Below, in pieces: positions 6,417 to 11,713 of a DNA stretch of 11,713 bases. Position 1 is the stretch's first letter. Every line of letters starts with the position of its first letter. Source of the DNA: Nitrospirota bacterium (lineage in GTDB: Bacteria; Nitrospirota_A; Leptospirillia; Leptospirillales; Leptospirillaceae); contig JAJYPO010000062.1 in NCBI GenBank assembly GCA_021795275.1, positions 1 to 11,713 on the forward strand, written 5' to 3'. The position numbers and the translations under genes were made by a program. The notes under the pieces were generated by a model. The model had not been told where the DNA came from. It made no database searches and worked only from the letters and a program-made list of their open reading frames with translations.

Positions 6417-7013
6417 ATGCCGGACGTGCCGTTTTCCATGCTCTCCCGCCGGGGGGCCATCATCGCTCTCCTGCAGGTGTTTTTTTGCCTGCTGGTCCTG
6501 TCAGGCCGGGCGACCGCGTCCACACTTTCCGACCAGCTCGGGATCTCCCTTTTCGATGCCCGGGAAAAGGCTCCTGAGATCGCGGCTCCCGACCTGTCCG
6601 GCCGCCTCCTCCATCTCTCCGACTACCGGGGCAAGGTGGTTCTCCTGAATTTTTGGGCCACATGGTGCGATCCGTGCAAAAAGGAAATCCCGTCCCTGAT
6701 TTCCCTTGGAAAGAAGCTCTCCGGCCGCCCCTTCGTCGTGGTCAGCGTGGCCATGGACCGCCGTCTCGCCCATATTCCTCCGTTCGTCCGCAAGTTCGGG
6801 ATCGACTACCCGGTCATGGAGGGGCGTCGCGGCCAAGTCGATTCCCGCTATTTCGGTCTTGGACTCCCCCAAACCTACGTCATTTTGCCTGACGGAACCT
6901 TGGTGGGGAGGGTGGTCGGGGGGAGGGAATGGGATTCCCCCGCCTTTGTGGACTACTTTCGTTCTCTGACCGGAGGACGGCACGTTTCAGGGCAGAAGGG
7001 GGGGAACCTGTGA
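6417..7013 (+). CDS. Exported TlpA/ResA-type thioredoxin-like protein
   Basis: Encodes 198 residues from the ATG at 6417, which follows AAAGGA (6406-6411) at 5-base spacing. A longer frame from 6318 exists, but it would cover the promoter region and bury the signal sequence. Residues 1-34 form a typical export signal: RR at 11-12, hydrophobic segment about 13-30, and possible cleavage after Ala-Thr-Ala (32-34). Because of the RR pair and the hydrophobic segment, an uncleaved anchor is also possible. The thioredoxin fold carries the redox motif WCDPC (83-87) in NFWATWCDPCKKE, and the cis-proline of LGLPQTYVI at Pro151. Such proteins reduce or isomerise disulfides outside the cytoplasm, often for cytochrome c maturation. 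Its specific partner is not evident. Its TGA overlaps the GTG start of nadE by four bases (GTGA). Confidence 0.9.
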   Translation: MPDVPFSMLSRRGAIIALLQVFFCLLVLSGRATASTLSDQLGISLFDAREKAPEIAAPDLSGRLLHLSDYRGKVVLLNFWATWCDPCKKEIPSLISLGKKLSGRPFVVVSVAMDRRLAHIPPFVRKFGIDYPVMEGRRGQVDSRYFGLGLPQTYVILPDGTLVGRVVGGREWDSPAFVDYFRSLTGGRHVSGQKGGNL

Positions 7014-8767
7014 GGAGTCTTCGGGTCGGCCTGTTCCAGATCAATGCGGTGGTGGGGGATCTTGAAGGAAACACCGACAAGATCCGCCGCCACCTCAAGT
7101 CCGCCTCCTCCCGGAACCTCGATATCGCCGCCTTTCCGGAGCTGGCGATAACGGGATATCCTCCGGAGGACCTTCTTCTGAAGCCGACCTTTCTGGAGAA
7201 AAACAGGAAGTCTCTTGCGGACCTCCTCAACGTGGCTCCGGAGATCCTCCTCATCGTGGGATTCGTGGAACAGGCCGACGATATCTATAACTCCGCGGCC
7301 ATGATTTACGGGGGAAAGGTCGTGGGAATCCAGCGGAAGCAGTACCTCCCGAATTATGGAGTCTTCGACGAGAACCGCTACTTCCAGTCCGGCAGCTCGA
7401 ACACACTGCTTCGCTTCCGGAACGTGACGATCGGGGTGAACATCTGCGAAGATATCTGGTACCCCAAGGGGCCGCTCTACCACCAGACCCTTGACGGTGA
7501 CGCGGAGGTGATCATCAATCTCTCGGCTTCGCCCTTCCATGCGGGCAAGCGGGAGGTCCGGGAGTCGATGCTCAAGACCCGGGCCGCCGATAACGGAACC
7601 TATATCGTTTACACCAATCTGGTGGGAGGGCAGGACGAACTGGTCTTCGACGGCCAGAGTCTCGTGATCGACCCGGAGGGGGAAATCGAGTCGCGGGGAA
7701 AGGCCTTCGCCGAGGATGTGGTCGTCAGCGAAATCGACGTGGACCGTGTGTTCGGGATCCGTCTCCACGATCCCCGGCGTCGGAAGGAAAAGCAGGCCCG
7801 GCTCTACGGCGGCGACTGGGGGAGAAATCCCCTGGACAGGATCGACCTCGACGGAGACCGTCCCGTCTCTCCGGGTGTCCCGCGCCCTCTTGTCAAGGGC
7901 CCCCTGACCGATCCGCTTTCTCCTGTCCGCGAAATCTACGAGGCCCTGGTGATGGGGGTTCGGGACTATGTGGGAAAGAACGGACTCACCGATGTCCTGA
8001 TCGGCATCTCCGGAGGGGTCGACTCCGCTCTCGTGGCGGCGGTGGCCTGCGACGCCCTGGGGCCGGGCCACGTCCATGGCCTTTTCATGCCGTCGGTTTT
8101 CACCTCCGAGGAGAGCCAGGAGGATGCCCGTCTTCTGGCGTCCTCCCTGGGATTTTCCCTGGAGACGATCCCGATCGATTCCCTGGTGGCGGAGTTCCTG
8201 TCCCGTCTCTCCCCATTCTTTGGGGAGCGCGGACCGGACACGACCGAGGAGAACCTCCAGCCCCGGATCCGGGGGATGCTGCTGATGGCCCTCTCGAACA
8301 AGTTCGGCCATCTCGTGCTGACGACCGGAAACAAGTCCGAGATGAGCGTCGGCTACATGACCCTCTATGGCGACATGGCCGGTGGGTTCGCCGTCCTCAA
8401 GGACGTTCCGAAGACGGTCGTCTACAAGCTCGGACACCTCCGGAACCATCTGAAGCCGGGGGGGATTCCCGAACGGATCCTGACCCGGAAACCGACGGCG
8501 GAGCTCAAGGAGAACCAGTTCGACACCGACAGCCTCCCACCTTACGAGGTCCTCGATCCGATCATGGAGGCCTATGTCGAAGAGGATCTCGGGTATGAAG
8601 AGATCGTGGGGCGCGGTTTTGCACCCTCCGACGTGGCCCGGGTGATCCGGCTGATCGACGGAAGCGAATACAAGCGTCGGCAGTCTCCTCCAGGAGTCAA
8701 GATTTCCATGCGGGCCTTCGGAAAGGACTGGAGGCTTCCCATGACCAACCGGTTCAAGGGTGTCTGA
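7010..8767 (+). CDS. nadE: Glutamine-dependent NAD+ synthetase
   Basis: Encodes 585 residues, the two-domain length of glutamine-dependent NAD+ synthetases (EC 6.3.5.1), which amidate deamido-NAD+ using ATP and glutamine-derived ammonia. The N-terminal nitrilase-type glutaminase domain (about 1-270) shows the triad Glu44 ([17 protein letters not shown]), Lys110 ([16 protein letters not shown]) and Cys146 ([11 protein letters not shown]). The synthetase domain (about 300-575) has the ATP pyrophosphatase P-loop [10 protein letters not shown] (332-341) and [22 protein letters not shown] (438-459 region). The GTG at 7010 overlaps the preceding TGA. A G-rich stretch (6998-7004) can act as a weak ribosome-binding site, and homology begins immediately with RVGLFQIN. 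Earlier in-frame codons inside the thioredoxin gene are not used. This is the last step of NAD+ synthesis, in the cytoplasm. Confidence 0.96.
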   Translation: MRSLRVGLFQINAVVGDLEGNTDKIRRHLKSASSRNLDIAAFPELAITGYPPEDLLLKPTFLEKNRKSLADLLNVAPEILLIVGFVEQADDIYNSAAMIYGGKVVGIQRKQYLPNYGVFDENRYFQSGSSNTLLRFRNVTIGVNICEDIWYPKGPLYHQTLDGDAEVIINLSASPFHAGKREVRESMLKTRAADNGTYIVYTNLVGGQDELVFDGQSLVIDPEGEIESRGKAFAEDVVVSEIDVDRVFGIRLHDPRRRKEKQARLYGGDWGRNPLDRIDLDGDRPVSPGVPRPLVKGPLTDPLSPVREIYEALVMGVRDYVGKNGLTDVLIGISGGVDSALVAAVACDALGPGHVHGLFMPSVFTSEESQEDARLLASSLGFSLETIPIDSLVAEFLSRLSPFFGERGPDTTEENLQPRIRGMLLMALSNKFGHLVLTTGNKSEMSVGYMTLYGDMAGGFAVLKDVPKTVVYKLGHLRNHLKPGGIPERILTRKPTAELKENQFDTDSLPPYEVLDPIMEAYVEEDLGYEEIVGRGFAPSDVARVIRLIDGSEYKRRQSPPGVKISMRAFGKDWRLPMTNRFKGV

Positions 8768-10019
8768 ACCCCTGACTCAAATCGGCGGAAAGGCCGGCAG
8801 AAAGAGAGCACAAGGCGTGTCCACCATCTCCATCGAAGAAGCCATCGAACGCATCAGAAACGGCAGGATGATCATATTGTCCGACGACGAGGATCGGGAA
8901 AACGAAGGCGACTTCGTCATCGCCGCCCAGTTCGCGACGCCGGAGGCCATCAATTTCATGGCGAAATACGGGCGGGGACTGATTTGCATCACGCTGACCC
9001 AGGAGAAGGCCGAGTCTCTCCACCTCGATCCGATGACCTCGGTCAACGAGGCCTCCTTCGGAACTGACTTCACGATCTCCGTCGATGCCCGGGATGGAAT
9101 TTCAACCGGTATTTCCGCCTTCGACCGCGCGCATACAATCCAGCTGATGGTCCGGCCGGAGGCCAGTCCCTCCGACCTGGTCCGCCCGGGCCACATCTTT
9201 CCGATCCGGGCCAAGCCGGGCGGTGTCCTGAAGCGGGCTGGACAGACGGAGGGATCGGTCGACCTCTCCCGTCTCGCGGGGCTGATCCCGATGGGGGTCA
9301 TCTGTGAAATCCTGAACGAAGATGGTACAATGGCGCGTTTTCCCGATCTCCAGAAGGTCTCCGAAGAGCACGGGATTCCGATTGCCACCGTCAGGGACCT
9401 GATCGCCTACCGCAAGCGCGAGGAGAAACTCGTGACCGAGGTGGCCTCCGCCGATCTCCCCACCGAGATCGGCCACTTCCGGACGGTCGTTTTCGAGGAC
9501 GTGGTCGGGTCAGGCCCCCACATCGCCCTTGTGAAGGGCGAGATCGATCGGGAGATTCCGACTCTGGTCAGGGTCCACTCGAGCTGTGTCACGGGAGACA
9601 TCTTCCACTCTCTCCGCTGCGACTGCGGGAGCCAGCTGGAGGAGTCCCTCCGGATGATCGAGAAGGAGGGCCGCGGAATCCTGCTTTACATGAACCAGGA
9701 AGGTCGCGGAATAGGCCTGGCGAACAAGATCAAGGCCTATCGCCTTCAGGAGCAGGGGTACGACACCGTGGAGGCCAACCTCAAGCTCGGATTCAAGGAG
9801 GACTTGCGGGACTATGGTCTCGGAGCCCAGATCCTGTGCCATCTGGGGGCTTCGAAGCTGCTGCTGATGACCAACAATCCCCGGAAGATCGTGGGGCTCG
9901 AAGGATACGGGCTCGAAATCGTTTCCAGGGTGCCGATCGAAATCCCCCCGCGGGAGACCAACAAGCGGTATCTGGCGACCAAGCGGGACAAGCTGGGTCA
10001 TATCCTCAACAAGCTTTGA
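8760..10019 (+). CDS. ribBA: Bifunctional DHBP synthase / GTP cyclohydrolase II
   Basis: Encodes 419 residues with two riboflavin-pathway domains. The N-terminal RibB domain (about 23-220) makes 3,4-dihydroxy-2-butanone 4-phosphate from ribulose 5-phosphate. It has [10 protein letters not shown] (42-51) and [10 protein letters not shown], but reads [11 protein letters not shown] near 159-169 where E. coli RibB has GGHTEATIDL, so Gln162 replaces the metal-ligand His. The C-terminal RibA domain (about 230-419) opens GTP and has the zinc ligands Cys276, Cys287 and Cys289 ([19 protein letters not shown]), NQEGRGIGL and [17 protein letters not shown], all intact. The GTG at 8760 overlaps nadE by 8 bases. 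The GTG at 8817 is an equally reasonable start, because family similarity begins just after it ([10 protein letters not shown]). Neither has a strong ribosome-binding site. ribH follows 20 bases downstream. Confidence 0.94.
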   Translation: MSEPLTQIGGKAGRKRAQGVSTISIEEAIERIRNGRMIILSDDEDRENEGDFVIAAQFATPEAINFMAKYGRGLICITLTQEKAESLHLDPMTSVNEASFGTDFTISVDARDGISTGISAFDRAHTIQLMVRPEASPSDLVRPGHIFPIRAKPGGVLKRAGQTEGSVDLSRLAGLIPMGVICEILNEDGTMARFPDLQKVSEEHGIPIATVRDLIAYRKREEKLVTEVASADLPTEIGHFRTVVFEDVVGSGPHIALVKGEIDREIPTLVRVHSSCVTGDIFHSLRCDCGSQLEESLRMIEKEGRGILLYMNQEGRGIGLANKIKAYRLQEQGYDTVEANLKLGFKEDLRDYGLGAQILCHLGASKLLLMTNNPRKIVGLEGYGLEIVSRVPIEIPPRETNKRYLATKRDKLGHILNKL

Positions 10020-10039
10020 GAGAAAGGACGGACTGTCCG

Positions 10040-10528
10040 GTGAAGATCGAGGAGGTGGTTCCGACGGGAGCTCCCGAACGCGGGTTCCGATTTATGGTTG
10101 TGGTGGCCCAGTACAACAGCCTGGTGACCGACCGGCTTCTGGAGGGAGCTCTCGAAGCCTTCCGGCGGGCCGAAGGCCAGATCCAGACCGTGTCCGTCGT
10201 CCGGGTCCCCGGCTCCCTGGAGCTTCCCTTCACCGTCCGAAAGGCGGTGGATGCGGGCTCCCATGACGGAGTTCTGGCCCTGGGATGCGTCATCCGCGGT
10301 GAAACCGGCCATTATGAGGCGGTCGTCTCCGGTGTGACCTCGGGACTCACCCAGATCAACGCCTCCGGCCTCGTTCCGGTTGTCTTCGGAGTCCTGACCA
10401 CCGATACCCTCCTTCAGGCTCTCGACCGGGTGGGGGGGAAGGCCGGGCACAAAGGGGTGGAGGGAGCCGAAACGCTCCTGTCCATGGCCCGTCTTTCAGG
10501 ATCCCTTTCGGGAGGGCGCAAGCCGTGA
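10040..10528 (+). CDS. ribH: 6,7-dimethyl-8-ribityllumazine synthase
   Basis: Encodes 162 residues, the usual lumazine synthase length. The enzyme (EC 2.5.1.78) joins the RibB product to the pyrimidine made downstream of RibA, the penultimate step to riboflavin, and commonly assembles as pentamers or icosahedral shells. Motifs seen: VVVAQYNSLVTDRLLEGA (20-37), with Tyr25-Asn26 at the position of the substrate-stacking aromatic; VPGSLELPF (57-64); GCVIRGETGHYE (82-93) with His91 as the likely catalytic His; and GVLTTDTLLQAL followed by KAGHKGVEGAE. Gly90 replaces the common Pro/Thr before the catalytic His. The start is GTG at 10040, with AAAGGA at 10023-10028 (11-base spacing, rather long). 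A longer frame from 9836 lies inside ribBA and is rejected. The stop overlaps the nusB start (GTGA). Confidence 0.95.
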   Translation: MKIEEVVPTGAPERGFRFMVVVAQYNSLVTDRLLEGALEAFRRAEGQIQTVSVVRVPGSLELPFTVRKAVDAGSHDGVLALGCVIRGETGHYEAVVSGVTSGLTQINASGLVPVVFGVLTTDTLLQALDRVGGKAGHKGVEGAETLLSMARLSGSLSGGRKP

Positions 10529-11058
10529 CCTCCCCCGGCCGTTCCGCTTCCTCCCTGACGCCGGGACGGAGACGGGCCTTGCATGCCGCCAGGACCAAGG
10601 TCCTGCAGCGCCTCTTTGCCGACGAGTACGACTCCTTCCCCCAGACGGATCCCGTCCTGCGCGCCCTGCTTCACTGGGAGGGAGAGGATCCCCTGGCAAA
10701 CGCCTTCGCCGATCGGTTGTATTCAGAGCTTCTCTTCCGAAAGCCGGAGATCGATGCTCTGATCGAGGATCTGGCGAAAGGATGGAGCCTGGGTCGCCTG
10801 ACTCGGATCGACCGGAACATCCTTCGGCTGGGTCTTTGCGAGATTCTGTACGACCCGGAGGTTCCCTTCCGGGTCTCGGTCCACGAAGCCCTGGAACTGG
10901 CTCACGAATTCTCGGAGCCGGAGGCGGTGGCCTTCATCAACGGCATTCTCCATGAGGCCGCTGTCCGACACGCTCCGGGGAAGGGACCATATGATCCGTC
11001 CCCCGTGGCTGCCACCACTTCCCGCCAGTCGGGGAGGAGCGGGGAGGCCGGCACGTGA
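10525..11058 (+). CDS. nusB: Transcription antitermination factor NusB
   Basis: Encodes 177 residues. NusB binds boxA RNA together with ribosomal protein S10 in rRNA antitermination. The family signature is clear in the C-terminal half: IDRNILRLGLCEILYDPEVPFRVSVHEALELAHEFSEPEAVAFINGILHEA, residues about 95-145. The N-terminal half has the expected RRRALHAARTKVLQRLFADE helix (about 15-34). The protein is longer than the usual roughly 140 residues because of about 15 extra residues at the start and a Pro/Ser/Gly-rich tail after residue 149. The GTG start overlaps the ribH stop and is preceded by GGAGGG (10511-10516) at 8-base spacing. ribH-nusB adjacency is widespread in bacteria and supports both calls. 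Confidence 0.93.
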   Translation: MTSPGRSASSLTPGRRRALHAARTKVLQRLFADEYDSFPQTDPVLRALLHWEGEDPLANAFADRLYSELLFRKPEIDALIEDLAKGWSLGRLTRIDRNILRLGLCEILYDPEVPFRVSVHEALELAHEFSEPEAVAFINGILHEAAVRHAPGKGPYDPSPVAATTSRQSGRSGEAGT

Positions 11059-11567
11059 ATCGACCGACCGATGCCCACACGAACATGGGTCTTTCGGGGC
11101 CCGTATTGCTGTGGGAGCATCCGGTCTTCGGTTCCGAAAGGCCTCTCCGGGTCTTTCTCCAGGAGATCGGGGCGCAGCTGGGCTCTTCCCTGCTCTGGCT
11201 TGACCACTGGTATTCGGGCCTCGTGACCCGGACCCTGGCGCCTTTCTGGCGGGGGGAGAGACGGGAAATTCCCCCATCCTTCCTTTTCGTCCCAGGTGAG
11301 GGACCTTTTCCGGCGGGATTCGTTGTGCTTCCCTTCAGGAGGTCGGAAAGCCAGGATCTGGTGCAGCGTTTCTGCGAGACGATGTCAGGACTTTCGCTGA
11401 CCCCGGTGGTGCTCGACAGTGAATCCCTGACATCCGAGATCAAGCCCTTTGTCCAGGAGATTTCCAGGACCTTGCTGGAACGGAAGGATGTCCGCCTCTA
11501 TGTGTCAGATCCGGCGACCCATCCCGCAACCTATGGATGCATTTCCTTCGCAGGAGCCGCCCCTTGA
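11055..11567 (+). CDS. Hypothetical protein between nusB and purB
   Basis: Encodes 170 residues with no signal peptide, no clear membrane segment and no motif I recognise. It has aromatic, Trp-rich stretches (LLWEHPVF at 18-25, LLWLDHWYSGLV at 46-57, LAPFWRGERRE at 61-71), a Pro-rich FLFVPGEGPFPAGFVVLPF segment (77-94), and a C-terminal region of likely alternating helices and strands. The start is GTG at 11055, overlapping the nusB TGA by four bases and preceded by GGGGAGG (11041-11047) at good spacing. The TGA overlaps the TTG of purB. Translational coupling on both sides and base composition like its neighbours make it a real gene rather than a spurious frame. Function unknown; membership in the operon does not by itself define it. 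Confidence 0.75.
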   Translation: MNRPTDAHTNMGLSGPVLLWEHPVFGSERPLRVFLQEIGAQLGSSLLWLDHWYSGLVTRTLAPFWRGERREIPPSFLFVPGEGPFPAGFVVLPFRRSESQDLVQRFCETMSGLSLTPVVLDSESLTSEIKPFVQEISRTLLERKDVRLYVSDPATHPATYGCISFAGAAP

Positions 11568-11713
11568 TTGACCGATATTGCCGGGGTCCCATGAAGGGGC
11601 TCTTCGAGACCGAACATCGCCTCAAAACCTGGCTCAAGGTCGAACGGGAGGTCACTCGCGTGCTGTCGTCGCGTGGTCTGGTGGATCCCGAGGGGGCCCG
11701 TATCGTCCTTGAG
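11564..11713 (+). CDS. purB: Adenylosuccinate lyase, N-terminal part (runs off window)
   Basis: Only the first 50 codons are present; the frame is open to the window edge. The sequence begins MIDRYCRGPMKGLFETEHRLKTW, matching the typical PurB opening of the form MIxRYxxxxMxxxF/W..E.K...WL.VE, here continuing WLKVEREV. PurB catalyses two steps of purine metabolism: cleavage of SAICAR to AICAR and of adenylosuccinate to AMP, each releasing fumarate. The start is TTG at 11564, overlapping the preceding TGA (TTGA), with AGGAG (11552-11556) 7 bases upstream. An internal ATG at 11591 would cut off the conserved MIDRY start and is less likely. The catalytic residues lie outside the window. Confidence 0.85.
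   Translation, partial: MIDRYCRGPMKGLFETEHRLKTWLKVEREVTRVLSSRGLVDPEGARIVLE

Noticed and set aside
6953..8449. 498-codon open frame on the - strand opposite nadE
   Set aside because: nadE shows full family motifs in the + frame. The antisense product is rich in His, Asp, Arg and Val with no motif, as expected from the reverse complement of a GC-rich gene.
8768..8816. FMN riboswitch before ribBA
   Set aside because: ribBA overlaps nadE, leaving no untranslated leader, and the sequence shows no multi-helix junction. The gap before tlpA is too short after its likely promoter.

Overview
This window is GC-rich (roughly 60% by eye) bacterial chromosomal DNA. It is almost fully coding, with tight gene packing, many GTG or TTG starts and stop/start overlaps of 1 to 8 bases. 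The gene content is mostly housekeeping metabolism of a Gram-negative-type bacterium. An acidophilic Nitrospirota such as Leptospirillum would fit the style and gene set, but that is an impression and not a demonstrated assignment. I see no tRNA, rRNA, CRISPR array, insertion sequence, transposase or integrase.

Region 1 (22-2380, + strand) holds three genes that I cannot assign to a named system. They are a small coiled-coil protein, a four-helix membrane protein with cytoplasmic-looking charged ends, and an exported von Willebrand factor A (VWA)-like protein with a recognisable metal-ion-dependent adhesion site. They are closely spaced and probably co-transcribed. A perfect hairpin lies between the first two, and a long hairpin ends the set (2407-2442). 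This is the accessory-looking part of the window and the best candidate for an undescribed system, perhaps continuing upstream.

Region 2 (6271 down to 2423, - strand) is a four-gene operon read leftwards: a zinc-independent medium-chain oxidoreductase, a DUF985/cupin_5 protein, a HAD-family hydrolase and phosphoglucomutase (pgm). The first and second genes, and the third and fourth, overlap at stop/start codons. Only 14 bases separate the second from the third. pgm links the set to glycogen or nucleotide-sugar metabolism.

Region 3 (6272-6416) is a divergent intergenic region that must hold the promoters of both operons. Plausible sites are marked on each strand.

Region 4 (6417 to the end, + strand) is a cofactor and purine operon: an exported TlpA/ResA-type thioredoxin, glutamine-dependent NAD+ synthetase (nadE), the bifunctional riboflavin enzyme ribBA, lumazine synthase (ribH), antitermination factor nusB, an unrecognised 170-residue protein, and the first 50 codons of adenylosuccinate lyase (purB). 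Every junction except ribBA/ribH overlaps, so translation is probably coupled. The RibB half of RibBA carries Gln where the well-known enzymes have a metal-binding His, which is the most specific biochemical oddity in the window.
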